From: Desmodus rotundus
Taxonomy: Eukaryota; Chordata; Mammalia; Chiroptera; Phyllostomidae
Assembly (NCBI RefSeq): GCF_022682495.2
Contig: NC_071396.1
Span: 52,882,022-52,946,021, forward strand
Length of the DNA: 64,000 nt
Direction: 5' to 3'
Under the pieces are notes generated by a model, which was not told the origin of the DNA, did not search any database, and saw nothing but the letters and a program-made list of their open reading frames with translations. Shown here piece after piece: positions 11,908-22,960 of the stretch. The translations under genes were made by a program, and so were the position numbers. The first letter of the stretch is position 1. Each line of letters opens with the position of its first letter.

Positions 11908-11955
11908 GGGGCTGGTGGTCCTGGGCTGCACTGAGAAAACAGGCTTCTAGGGACC
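11908..11955 (-). other. SPRY4: SPRY4 coding exon, 5' UTR part with splice acceptor
   Basis: Reading the minus strand, a pyrimidine tract (TTCCTCCCCCCACCCCCAG) ends just before position 11955, giving an acceptor that leaves 48 bases of 5' UTR before the ATG. A second, weaker acceptor (CTGTTTTCTCAG) would start the exon at 11930. Either joins exon 1 to the coding exon. I prefer 11955 because its tract is longer. The choice is inferred, not observed. Confidence 0.6.
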
Positions 11956-12125
11956 CTGGGGGTGGGGGGAGGAAGACAGAAATGGATTCCAGGCATCAGT
12001 ATTTAGCCTGTCAGTGCCCCTACCCCCATCTGGTCCTTGGGAGCCCAAATGAAGTGGGAACTAGTTTTCCCCGGTGGACTCTGCAGCATTAAGGCTTAGC
12101 TGGTCAGTAATGACAAGAACAGTCA

Positions 12126-12345
12126 TAGTAAGTGATAGGAATTACACTTATTTAGCACTTGAAAGGTATCACAAATATCATTGTCTCTTCACAGTAACTG
12201 TGAAACATAACTATTAATACTATTATTATCCCTTTTCTGATTATAGTACACTCATATTCAAAGTAACTTATCCAAAGTCGAACAAAACCGTCAGTAGCAG
12301 AACCAGGACTTAAACCTGGACTTTCTGAGTTCATTCTTGTAATCT
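12126..12345 (-). repeat. MIR SINE in SPRY4 intron
   Basis: Antisense MIR: CTTATTTAGCACTTGAAAGG, CTCTTCACAGTAACTGTGA, CAGAACCAGGACTTAAACCTGGAC. Confidence 0.7.
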
Positions 12346-12374
12346 CTGTGAAACTTGCTCCTTATTTAAGATAG

Positions 12375-12590
12375 ATAGCTGTGGTGATAAACCCAGGCTC
12401 TGGGACCAGATCTAAGCCCGAATTCTCCCTTCTCCTAGCAGTGTTGCTGTGAATGAGGTTCTTTTCTTTAATCTCTACGCCTTAGTGTTGTCAACTGTAA
12501 AATGGGTTCTTGTGAGGATTAAACGAGAAAATATACACCCAGTACCTAACACCTTGCCTGGCATACAGCAAGTACTCAGTATTGCATCGC
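12375..12590 (+). repeat. MIR SINE in SPRY4 intron
   Basis: Sense MIR: CAGGCTCTGGGACCAGATC, TGTCAACTGTAAAATGGG, GTGAGGATTAAACGAG, CTTGCCTGGCATACAGCAAG. It lies immediately beside an antisense MIR copy, so the pair could form an inverted structure. Confidence 0.75.
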
Positions 12591-15044
12591 CGTCCCAGAG
12601 AGAAACAGTTTGGATTTCCCAAGCACTAATGAGCACTACATGCCAAGCATCGTGCTGAGGATGTGGTGGCCACGAGAGACAGCCCTGTGTGCTCCCATAA
12701 AGTTTATCAGCTGGGTAAACAAAAGCCTTTATTTCAGAGAGTCACAAGAGAAGGAAGGGCCGTAGCCGATGCCAGCACGTCCAAGACATTAACGTATTAC
12801 CAGCACTTCTAAGAGCAGCAACCTCCAGTGGCTAATAACCCATGGGTAGGTGCGCTTCTGACAAGTTGGATGGGAAATCCTCTCGAGGGGCACTCACATC
12901 GCCCATTTCCAAGTGCTGAGCTGAACATTTAGCCTAAATGCTATTTACTAGAATAGCTAAGCCAACCCTGGATCAGTTTCTAATTTCACCGAGAGAGTGC
13001 AATTTTAAGTTGGAATCCCGCCAGAGATTCAACTGCAGTGCCTGACACGGAACCCCAGGAAGTCACTTAAATCAAAGAGCGGAAATGGCTTGTTTCAAAT
13101 TTAGAAAGTGCACATTGTTTTCTATTAGAAGTGCCATTTCCGCGCCTGCTGACCTTTACATTCGGAATTCGGCTGGAGATCAATTTAAAGAAATAGCAGC
13201 AGAAGGCCAAGACCTCTTGTCCAAGGGGACATGATTTGGAATCCAAGAGAAAGATTAGACTCTGGGAAGATTCTACTGGGGTTGAGGGTGGAGTGGGGGA
13301 CAAAACAGGCTGTGTGGATAGAAGGGGAAGATACTGTCTTTAAAAAAAGAGAGAGAGAAAAAGCCTGCTGGAACAATGTGTTACGGGGCGGGGTTTCAAT
13401 AAATGCTTTTTCAAGATGCTAATGAGGTTCTAATTAGGAGAGCAGACCCTGTGCCTCAGTTATTAGGTTCACCTTGTCACAAAGGTGATGTCTAAGAAGG
13501 GGGTGTGGGTGGGTTTCCACTTCGCCACACTGTTGCTCCGGACTTGGGACACAGTTAGTCCATCACAATATTCCAGTCGCAGAACGACCCCTTGCCCGGG
13601 TGACTCGTCCATACTTCTCAACGTCTACAGTAAGGAGGGAAGGGGAAACAAAAAAGGCATTCGAGGCAACTCGGTCTTACACTCCCCCAACTTGGAACAC
13701 CGGTTTGATCGGCAATGGTTAAATCGCTGGGAAAGGGCTTCCTGAGATAGTTTCCAGCCCATCCGAAATAAAGAGCTAGCTCTAGATGCAAAATTCATGA
13801 AGGGGATAAAAGGGAGCTTATCCGCAGGATTCTCATCTGTGTACCATCTACACTGCCAAGCACAAAAAAACCTTTTCTGCAAGGTTCAGCGCTCAGTCAA
13901 CTGATCTCTCCCATTTGCATAGGGCACGGACTGTTGGCTTTGCTCCCACAGCCCTACCCAGTTAAAAGACGCTGGCGTTTCTGTTCCAAGTTTTTTCCAT
14001 CTTGGAGAAAGTCTGCCTAGTGGTAGTGCCTGTCTCCTGTCTCCTGCTTTCACGTTCCCTCCAGATGAGAAGACAGCATCATCTTCAAACGGCAGACTTT
14101 ACCCGGCAGAGGTAGCTCTAAGGGTCTGGCAGGTCTGCCACCAAGTAGTCATTTGCCAAGGAGGCCTCCTGTGGTCAGGAGTGAGTGGATGGGGGAATGG
14201 CAAATAAGCTCGACAGACAGGAGTTTTCGCAAGGATCAAGTTGCCCATGGGGGAGGAACTTCAGGAAATGCTACCTGAGCCCACTTAGCCCGTCGCAGAG
14301 GTTCCAAAGCCCTGCTTCTAGAATAAATGGGTTTGGAGTCAACAGAAGAGTTAGGAGCCCCATGTCCTTTGCCTGGAGGAAAAGGTGTGACTAGGCAGAA
14401 GAATGGGAAATGCTGGCAGAGGCACAGGATAAGACTGGCATCAGCCAAGAGGTGCCTCAGCCAGAACCGCCACCCCAGGCAAAGACAACATGATTCCCTT
14501 ATTTCAGAAGCTCAGGTCATGAATGCTCACGGTCCTGCCAAAGAAATGTCTGTGGTGGTTTGAAGGCTATTTTGCCCCGTGGTGGTGGGCTTTTTCTCTC
14601 CTAGGACCAGGATGGGGACTTGCCAAGCTGTGGGGGAAAGAGTGGGTGCTCCCTCTCCCAAGCAGATGATCCACTCTTCTTCCCCCAATTCTATTCCTGG
14701 GGTTCTTTAAAAACAACCACTTTCTGTGGATGAAGCAAAAAGCACGAACCATGCTCAGGGATTTTAACAGGCTCTGGAATCAGAAGGCAGATTCACAGAA
14801 AAAGTCCCATGGAAAAGTCCCACCAGGAAGGAAGGGTGGGAGCTGGGCCTGCAGGGAATGGGGATATTGGCATTAGAAGGCTCCCATCACCCTCCAGAGG
14901 CAGCTGTCAACATCTGGGCCTGCAGCTGGAACCAGACATGGGGGTGGGAGCGCGGTCCACAATGACTAAGCTCTCTGGGGACAGGCTGCATCCAAGATGG
15001 CTCCAGCAGGCATATTCTAAAATGCATCTTCCCCAAAATCCAAA
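12591..15044. other. SPRY4 intron, repeat-poor stretch with possible enhancer
   Basis: No gene or clear repeat was recognised. 12.93-13.96 kb looks like constrained non-coding DNA: few CpG-decayed repeats, and words such as TTAAATCAAAGAG (TCF/LEF-like), ACATTGTTTTC (SOX-like), GAGCGGAAATG (ETS-like) and TGCTAATGAGGTTCTAATTAG (homeodomain-like). This is inference from motifs only. Confidence 0.4.
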
Positions 15045-15625
15045 ACACTAACTCCAAACACACATGCCCCCCCACGTTAATTGCAGCATTATTTAAAATA
15101 ACCAAGACACGGAAACAACCTCAGTGCCCGTCAGACTAATGGCTAAGACGTGGCGCATACATACAATGGAGTATTGCTCAGGCATAAAAAAGAATGAAAT
15201 CTTACTATTTTTGACAACATGGATAGTCCTAGAAGGTATAAGTGAAAAAAGTCTGACAAAAAACAAACACCACATGATTTCACTTATATGTAGAATCTAA
15301 AAAACAATGAAACAACAAAAAAGAGAAAAAAACAAAACGATGGTTGCTAGATGGAACGGGGGCTAGGTGAATGGGTAAAAGAGGTGAAAGGGATTTAAAA
15401 GTATCAATTGCCAGTTATAAAAATAGTCACAGGGGCATATACAGCATTGGTAGCACAGTCGATACCAGGGTGGAACTATGTGTGGTGTCAGATGGGTGAC
15501 TTTCCAGGGTGACCGCTTTGTAAGGTACCTAAGTGTCTAATCACTATGTTGTACACCTGAAACTCATGTTGTATGTCAACTGCAAATAAAACATAAAATA
15601 AAATTTAAACCAAAAAACTTTTTTC
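15045..15625 (+). mobile_element. L1 3' end (L1MA-like) in SPRY4 intron
   Basis: L1 ORF2-end and 3'-UTR words are seen: AATTGCAGCATTATTTAAAA, ACAATGGAGTATTGCTCAG, CATGATTTCACTTATATGTAG, TATGTTGTACACCTGAAAC, then an A-rich end. It is 5' truncated and opposite in orientation to SPRY4. Minor A-rich expansions are present. Confidence 0.85.
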
Positions 15626-16204
15626 TTATTAAAAATATAAATGTATCTTTGCCTATCATAACCCAGATATAGTATTCCTTCTGGCCACCAGCTCAGCAAA
15701 AACTAGCTGCTGGCTCAAAGCTCAACTTCTCAAACCTTCTCAGGCCTCCCCTCCCCACTGGCAGGGACCCTCCACAGGAGGGCTGAATTCATTTGTCTGA
15801 CAAAAAACAACTTCTGGAACAGCCTGTTTGATAATCCCTTGGCACAGATAAAAAAAATCCCCCCAGTCCTCAGCTGGTTTAGAGGATCAATCTCTACTCC
15901 CAGGGACACACCCACCCTCCAGAGTCAAGCAACACTGGTGAACCTCAGTGCAGTTTAATATGTACTCTGCTTCCCCTGCAAGGAAGGAAGGCATTTATAA
16001 TATAAATAGGAGAGAGGAGGCTTCGCCTCATTTAGGCTGTTTGGAAGACTGACGGCCAATCTGGAAGACTGCGGACAGAGAAACAAAGCCAGCACTCCAC
16101 TTAGCCAGAAGCACCTCTGCTGCACTTTCGGTGGTGGTCTGATGGATTAGCAGGAGGAAAGAAAACTTTCACTCCACTCCAACCTTCTAATACAAATAAA
16201 CACT

Positions 16205-16400
16205 CATTATGGAAGCAGCTAATATTTATGCAGCATTTCTTGGTGTTAGGATCTATGCTAAGCCCTCAGTGATGTTCTCGTTTAATCCTCACCATCACCT
16301 TGGAGGATAACACCCATTTTGCAGAGGAAGGAAAGTTAGAATGAAGTGTCACGGAGCTGGCAAGTCATCAGGGGAGGGTTCAAACCCAGATAGCGGATGC
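16205..16400 (-). repeat. MIR SINE in SPRY4 intron
   Basis: Antisense MIR: AGCTAATATTTATGCAGCA, TCGTTTAATCCTCACCATCACC, CACCCATTTTGCAGAGGAAG, GGTTCAAACCCAGATAG. Confidence 0.75.
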
Positions 16401-19400
16401 TTCAGAGGTTGCTACCTCGGCCCTGACTTCCAACAACTTCTGGTTATTCACGGAAGCGCAGGAAAGCGACAGTCACTTTCACAGCAGTGACCTCTACCTG
16501 TCTCCCCATTCTGCCACCAGTCCTCTGGGAGGGACATCAGGCCATCTGTGTGCTTTCAACCAAACCAACAGGGAAATGGAAATGAAGCCATGCAGGGCTG
16601 ACACGAGACTGGCCTCCACGTTGGGGAATTTTCAGTGTGGAAAGCGGAGTCTGGGGGTTTGAAATCTGCCTTTAAAGAAGGTTCAGAGGTCAATTATTAT
16701 CTTCACTTCCAATTGTCTTTGCTCTCCCTTCTGTCACCTCATCACTCCTCCCCCAGTTTACTGTGCTTTTTCATTTTTAGTTTTCTTAAAATTGAATGGG
16801 TCTCAGTTGTAGGACCCTCCCCACAAAGGAATCCCTAGAAGGAAACCCAGAATGGAAGGGAATCCCCTCTCTCCTCCCACCTGTAACACTGAACTTCAGG
16901 GCTCAGGGGCTTGTTCATGGAGAGGGCATCCTGGCCCAGGGCTGTGGGGGAGGGAAGGAGAAGCCAGGGTTGGAGGAAGCCAGAAAAAGGGAGTCCTAGA
17001 ATACTGAATCAGCATGAGACTGGAAAGCCCAGCGCACACAGCCCTGCACTTGCGGCTTGGTGAGCTGTGAGCCTGACACTGCATTTGTACCTGAGGGGTG
17101 GGGAGGAGCTGAGCTGGGCGCCCCTCAGCACAGGCTGACTAAAAAGAATCAAGTGGGCTGGTATATGTCAGCATACCACCCACCCATCCTTCCCCCTTGA
17201 CTTATCCTGGGGAGAGGAGTTGGGAAATATTAGGGAAAGGTGACAGTTGTGCTTTGAAAACTACAGGTTAGTTGGAGACAAACTGGCAAGAGGATCTGAA
17301 TGAATGGGCAGTTTCTGCACCGCCCCATTCAGTCTCAGCAGGTTCTTTCAGTGCAGGCTGTTTAACCCTTTCACAGCTCAGGAAAAAGGTCTCTAGGCTG
17401 CCAGAGAGCCCGCCCACCACTGTCCACCCCTATCGCTGGGTTCTTTCTGACAACATCCCAGTTTAAGTTAATTAAGTTCCAACCAAATAATGACTTATTG
17501 CTTCAAAAAGACTTTAGAGGAGGGGGAGGGAAGCCAGGGACTTGCCTGCCCTGCACCCTACTGAGGAGGACAATCTCTGCATCTGTGTTGAGAATGGCCT
17601 GGTGGGAGAAAAAAGCACATTTAGGCAGCTGGATTTGTCTGAGAATCCTTGCTCCCGCCCTACCTCCCACTCCTGCACCAGCACTAGGGAGCTCACCTCT
17701 GGCCATAATCTGTTACACATCACAAAAGAAAACAGCTGCTTTTCATCACTGTCCCATCACCAGGTATCAGTTCCCAACCGTCTTCTCTCTTCCTCTTCCA
17801 CAGCCAATCAATTGAGCTCCAAAGCCCCAGCGCCAGGAGGAGTGGGAGAAGGTCTTGGGCCCAGGGCTAGTTTAAATGGCTTCATTCAGATTTTGGCTTC
17901 AATATGTTACCCCCCTAATTGTTGTCTGCTCAGATGCCCTTAAAGAAGGACTAGAAGTCAAGAGTCAGAGACGAATAGGGCTAGAAGAAGCCTGTTAACA
18001 CTGAACAATTGGTCCACATCAAAGTGTGTGTGTGGGGGGGAGGTGCAGAAACCTACACGCCCCAGGGAAGGGCCATGGTATCTCACCACCCTCCAGGGAC
18101 CAATGAACTTGTAATAGATTTCAGCTTCTTCCTGGGAGGGGGCAGGAAATGGCTCCTCCTGCCCCCCAAAGCAGAAAAAGAAAGACCACCTGACAAGGGA
18201 AACCACTCTTCTGCAATAGGCCACCTGCCCCAGAAGGGCCTCTTTCCTCCTCCACTACATCCAGCACATCTGTGCTCCCTCCCCAGCGTCCTTGCTTCCT
18301 CTACTGACTGTCCTTGGAAAGAACAATCGTGATCACAGCTGAGCAGTGGAGCTTCTTAAGCCCCTCCACATGTCCCGGATACATCCCTAGCCTCGTCAGC
18401 TGTCCGGATCTGCAGGGTGGCCCCAGACCCCTGAAAGCCAATATGCTGCCTCTTACACCATGTAACACCCCATACCTCCTGTGTAGGAAGGGGGTCCCTT
18501 ACAACCAGGCCCTCCAACTAGGCGCCCAGTAGTACAAGTATCAGTCCCTGCCCTGCACGCTTGCTAGCTGCTCGGCTGGCCCCACGGGAGGAGTCCCTTC
18601 TCCCCATTCTGCAGAAGGGGAGACTAAGGCCCAGAGCTTAGCAGGTTTCGTAGCCACCATCTGCTCTGACCTAGCTCCTGCCTTGATCTGGAAGGAGTAA
18701 AACGGTTTTCATTAGGTTGCTCTTTATCACCCTCTTTCTCTGGCTCTTTTGAAAGAGTGAAAATCTATCCCAATGAGTCACTGCTTTCCCTTCTGTCAGG
18801 GAGATCCAGGTTGGCCAAGAGAAGGATACTTCTCCACTCTTGCCATTCTCCTTCCTTAACAACACTGTCTCATCTACATCTCACATCCAAATTTTCAACT
18901 AGATCCAGAGATTTGTGCAAGAGTTCTCCCCCAAGTTTTCCTCACAAGGGAACTTCCACTGTAATAGGGACGGGATGACAGGCATTGTGGACTCAGAATT
19001 AACTAAACGCTGTAGCTGCTATAATTCTCTAAGAACGCAGAACTTCTCTGAAGAAAGGGAGGGGGTTCCTTTCTAAGCCTCCTTGGTACCAAGACCCGGA
19101 TGGCTTGTGGCAGCCCAAACCTGGGGGCTGGAAGATGTCACACCCAAAGGACTTTCAACATTAGCAATTGGAAAAGAAGTCCCCATATGTGATCCCCAAG
19201 TATTAAGCCCCAGAGTAGCAACCCCCCAGGGCCATTTCTGGGGGTGCTCCCCACCCCCGCCCTTAATTTTCAAGTTCTTGACTATCGAATCTTGCACTGA
19301 AAGGCTGCCGTACTTGTTACTCAGATCAGGGAAACTCTGGGCAATGACACTGTCAGGTTTATGGGCGGGGGGAGTAAGAGTAGGAACTGGGTGCAAACGG

Positions 19401-20879
19401 GACTTAGGGTGCAATTCCAAAGAGCCTTGTCTCTCCACCTATTCTGAAGGATGAAAACAAAAATGTTATCTGAGAGCTCCAAATGACGACCATCCCTTAG
19501 CTTCTGCCCTGCTTTGACCAGGAACGTTCTCTTCCGTGTGTCCTGTCTCCTCCCACCAAGCCCAGCCAAAGCTTTGAGGAGACCTTGCCATTTCAGAGGG
19601 TAATCTGGAAAAGGTCGTGGGAATAAGAAGAGCATTTACAGTCACAAAAAGGGGAATGACTCCGGAGTTCAGAATCTAAAAAGGAAGGCAATCAAGAGAT
19701 GTCTTTAAAGTGTTCCTCACCCCAGCTGACTAACATGTGTCCATCAGGATTTCAGAAACCCACCACCAAAAAGCCCCCACTCCGCGCTGGCCGCACAGCT
19801 CCGTTGGTCAGTGTGTGCGCTGTCGGTTAGGGTTTGCCTGGAGCCTGCTGGCAAGTGAGGACCCTCCCAAGGGCTGGGGAAAAGGAAATTCAATTTCACA
19901 CAGGACATGTCTACAACTTTCCCACCCTTCTGCTGAGATAAGAGAGCCAACTGCAGCCTTCCTTTCCTAGTTACCCCACACCCACACACGGAAGGGGGAA
20001 AAGCCTAAAAATTTCAGATGTTTGTGCTCCATTCGTGTGAAGGTACAGAGAACTCTAAACATTGTGAAATCACCAATGCAGTATTAGGTAGGGCCTCAGT
20101 CCAGACCAAGGTTTTATTCAGATTGATAAAAACCCATGTTTCCTAAATACTCTGGGCCTTCAGCTTACAGCTTTGTATCTCCCAGAGGTTCGTCATAGAG
20201 ATTGGAGAACGCTGGTCAGCTAACCAGACAGACAACATGCACTTGCTCCCACCCCTCCCCAAACTGGAGAAAATCACACCACTAATTTGGAGGAAAGAAA
20301 GAGGGGGTTGTCCATGGGGTCTGGCCACTCTGCTGAACCCACACCTTTCCTTTCAGCACTAACCATGCTGGGGGACTCCCAAAACCTCCTACCCTCACCC
20401 AGGCCTGGCAATATGGATGCCCATCCAGCAGCTGGTGAAATGAGGCAGCTAGCCGCTCTCCCCTCTCCCACCATCCAGCCCCTCCAGCCCAGTACGCTTC
20501 TCCCGTCCATTGCTCAGCCATGCAACCATTTTCCGCCTTTCGTCTCCTCTGCCCACAACCTCAGTCCCCAGTCAGAGAATTGAGAAACCATCTTCTTGCA
20601 CAAGAGCAGCTACTGTCTAAATGCTTTTTGATCGTCTGCATAGATGGGGGAACTGGGCACAGTCCTGGCCCCAGTGATGGAGCCAAGCTCCAGCTGCCCT
20701 AATTGGCCAAATCCGCCCTCACCCCCCTTCTCTGCCCCCGTGGCCTTGGCGATTCAGATTTTACAGAACATACCGTCTCTATCCTCTCTTGGTGATGTCA
20801 AGCCTGGTACCACCAAAAAGGAAGGAGGAAAAGCGAGAGCCTTATCTCTCCTACGCACGCAACCTCTTCCTCCAGCTCC
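16401..20879. other. SPRY4 intron, 5' half, no gene or clear repeat
   Basis: About 4.5 kb of mixed composition without a recognisable coding exon. C/T-rich runs are common. Overlapping open frames of 60-133 codons on both strands do not resemble known proteins. It may hold an intronic RNA or a small 5'-UTR exon, but no splice-site pair stood out. Confidence 0.5.
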
Positions 20880-21710
20880 CACACGCCCGGCGTTATGTAA
20901 ACGCACCTTCAGCCCCCACCACAGCCCCAGAGCGCCCGGCGCCTGGCACAACTCGGTGCCCGGGGACAGGGAAGCCGAGGAGCCTCAGGCCCTGCAGAGG
21001 CCGAGAAAGGGAAAAGCAACTACAAGGCAGTTGCACAGCATAAAATGAGGCAGCAGAGCAAAGGTCAGACGGCGAAGAATCGCCTCGCCAAAATGAGGGA
21101 GCAGATATGCCCAGTCCCAGGTCAGCCCATGGCTGACCATCGAGGGGAGAGGCAGAGAAGAGGAGAAAAGCCTGTCCGTCACGACTCCGATGGAGAAAGA
21201 AAAACCTACGTCGGGCATAGGCCGCTGCTGCGGGCCGGGGAGATAGATATACGGAAGAACTGGCACCGTGGGCACCGAGCCCAGGGTGGGCGAGCCGCCC
21301 AGGTCGAGGGCGCCCGCCGGAATCAAAAGGTGGCTCCTTAAGGAGCCCAGAGCCCCCTGTTCCAGCACCCGAGCCGGGTGGTGGCAGGAGGAAAGGGGCC
21401 AGGCCAGAGGCAAACTCCCGGGACACGCACGGGGCTTCCCGAGTCGTAGAGTGCGCGGAAGCCGAGCTTGGCAATGCTCGGAGGTTGGAAAAGCCGGTGC
21501 CAGGCTGTGAACACCCCCGGCGCCGTGCCGGCCCAGCCCAGGGCGTCCGGGAGCTGCGGCGCACCGCAGCGGCTCAAGGAGGCGCTGGGAGAGAGAAGGA
21601 ACACTGAGGCGCGCCTAGAAATAGCGCACCACTTGCCCCAGCCCGAGGGGCAGTCGCGTCGCGGCTCGGAGCGGGACACTTTAGGATCCCGAAACCGGCC
21701 AGGGACTTAC

Positions 21711-21885
21711 TTTGAGGAGCCGCAGAGTCACAAGCATTTCTCCACGTCTGTGCAAACCCCCTAACCAGAGCGGTTCAGACGGCGCTGTTCTCGCAGACGC
21801 CGGCCGAAGAAACCGGCACCGCTTCCTGAGCTCTGCACCGCCAGCTCCGCGCTGTCAGCTTCCCTAGCTGCCTCCGCGGCGGTGT
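21711..21885 (-). other. SPRY4: SPRY4 first exon (non-coding), donor at 21711
   Basis: On the minus strand the sequence CTCCTCAAA|GTAAGTCC gives a near-consensus splice donor, with the exon ending at 21711, inside the CpG island and about 9.75 kb upstream of the coding exon. Sprouty genes typically have short non-coding 5' exons, which fits. The 5' end is a guess: a TATA-like CATAAAAAAG (minus strand) at about 21920-21911 would place a start near 21885. A minus-strand ATG at 21737 opens a short upstream frame that runs into the donor. CpG-island promoters often start at several points, so the exon may extend further towards 22.1 kb. Confidence 0.5.
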
Positions 21886-21910
21886 TGCAACCACTGCCTG
21901 GGAAAATGGC

Positions 21911-22163
21911 TTTTTTATGAATGGGAGGGAAAGGCGCTCCAGTGCGCACGCGCGCCGTTCGCGATTCTATGAATGGGTGGGCACAAGAGACCCCCGCGCG
22001 CGCATGCGCCACGCTTTTTTTTTTTTTTATGAATGGGGGGCCGGAAAAGAACTTAACCCGTGATTGCTGGGGCTGACTCTCGCTCCTCCTGGGGCCGTCG
22101 TTTTTTACAGAGAGGGGTGGAGGTTGTTCCTTTTTTTTTTTATTAATTAAATGAATGGAGGGC
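21911..22163 (-). promoter_or_regulatory. SPRY4: SPRY4 core promoter with phased ATGAATGGG array
   Basis: Three near-identical motifs (TATGAATGGG followed by AGGG, TGGG or GGGC) begin at 21916, 21968 and 22028. A fourth (AATGAATGGAGGGC) begins at 22150, and a degenerate copy (TTTTTTACAGAGAGGGGTGG) lies near 22101. Most follow a T-tract. On the gene strand they read CCCNCCCATTCATAAAAAAG, combining a C-rich (KLF/SP-like) box with a TATA-like CATAAAA. Spacings are 52, 60 and 122 bases, close to multiples of 60. Their position just upstream of exon 1 suggests several alternative start sites. Function is inferred. Confidence 0.5.
21942..22009. promoter_or_regulatory. NRF1-type sites in SPRY4 promoter
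   Basis: The palindrome GCGCATGCGC at 22000-22009 matches the NRF1 consensus exactly. A related TGCGCACGCGC lies near 21943. NRF1 sites typically mark CpG-island promoters and are often protected from methylation when bound. These sit between the repeated ATGAATGGG motifs. Confidence 0.55.
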
Positions 22164-22960
22164 GGCGGCAACTGCTGCAGCTGGCTCAGCTGCGCGGACT
22201 GTGCCCCCTCCCAGCCTGCGAGAGGAGGTAAAGGCCACCTTCACGCCACTGCGGGTCTGGGCAGGAACGCTCAGTGTTGCTGGGGGGCGGGGGCACTGCG
22301 GCCTCTGGGTCCTAGTCCGAGAGTTGGGCGGGGGAGGACACACCTAAATTTAGAAATCTCTACCCGCCGCAGGCTGTCGTGGGGGCGGGGAACGGGAAGA
22401 CCCCCGCTGGGGGCCTTCTCTTTCTCTAGACTAGCGGCGTCGGGGGAGGGGTCTTGAAGCGCGTTTACCCAAAATTAAGAAAACGTCAAACACCCACATC
22501 AAAGAGGGGCGGAGTGGGGGTTACAGAGTGAATCTAGTTCCTTTCCAAAGGCTGAGTCTCCCTGGAGTGCAGACCACCCCTCCCCCCTTTTCTTGGGTGT
22601 GGACCGTGACAGGGCCGAGGCCTCTTCCGCCTCCAGTACCCCCCAAGAGCGATGCTGGCTACTCCGCGGAGGAGACCTGGCTCTCTTCTCGCAGCAACAC
22701 TTTCCTTTCGCCCCCATGTAACGCCCGCTGTGCCCCGGCGGCCGTCCGATCTTTGCTGCACTGACTAGCTGCTCCCCTGTGCATCCCCGTACGTTTCCCA
22801 GCCCTCTAGGGATGCGGGACTGAGAGCCTCTGTCTACCGACGACCACTGCCCTCCGCTGCCGTAGTCTCCTTTCTCCAACCACCCCCACCAACTCCCCTC
22901 CGGAGAAGCGGGAGCAGCGGAGAATTGGCCAGGTGGATGGGTGGAGCCGGCTGCGCAGAG

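Larger units (their letters stand above)
11956..21710 (-). other. SPRY4: SPRY4 intron
   Basis: This is the 9.75-kb interval between the inferred donor (21711) and the inferred acceptor (11955). It contains two MIR copies (12.1-12.6 kb), a 3' L1 fragment in the opposite orientation (15.05-15.6 kb), another MIR (16.2 kb), and long stretches with no recognisable repeat (12.6-15.0 and 16.4-20.9 kb). A small middle 5'-UTR exon may exist, as some mammalian SPRY4 transcripts have three exons, but I could not identify one with confidence. A non-coding RNA (SPRY4-IT1) is known from an intron of the human gene. I cannot place its counterpart here. Confidence 0.6.
20880..22960. promoter_or_regulatory. 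SPRY4: CpG island over the SPRY4 promoter
   Basis: CpG dinucleotides are dense from about 20.9 kb and densest at 21.2-22.4 kb, in contrast to the CpG-poor flanks. The island spans exon 1 and both sides of it. The dense part holds GC boxes (GGGGCGGGG-type runs), alternating CG stretches with NRF1-like cores, and an array of T-tract plus ATGAATGGG repeats. Open frames of up to 223 codons inside the island are compositional and were not annotated as genes. Confidence 0.85.

Noticed and set aside
20893..21564. 223-codon minus-strand open frame in the CpG island
   Set aside because: Low-complexity, Arg/Pro/Ser-rich translation of GC-rich DNA lying in the inferred SPRY4 intron next to exon 1. No domain, overlapping frames on both strands.
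11956..21710. Placement of an SPRY4-IT1-like intronic RNA
   Set aside because: The human RNA is known, but I could not identify its counterpart by sequence, so no coordinates are claimed.
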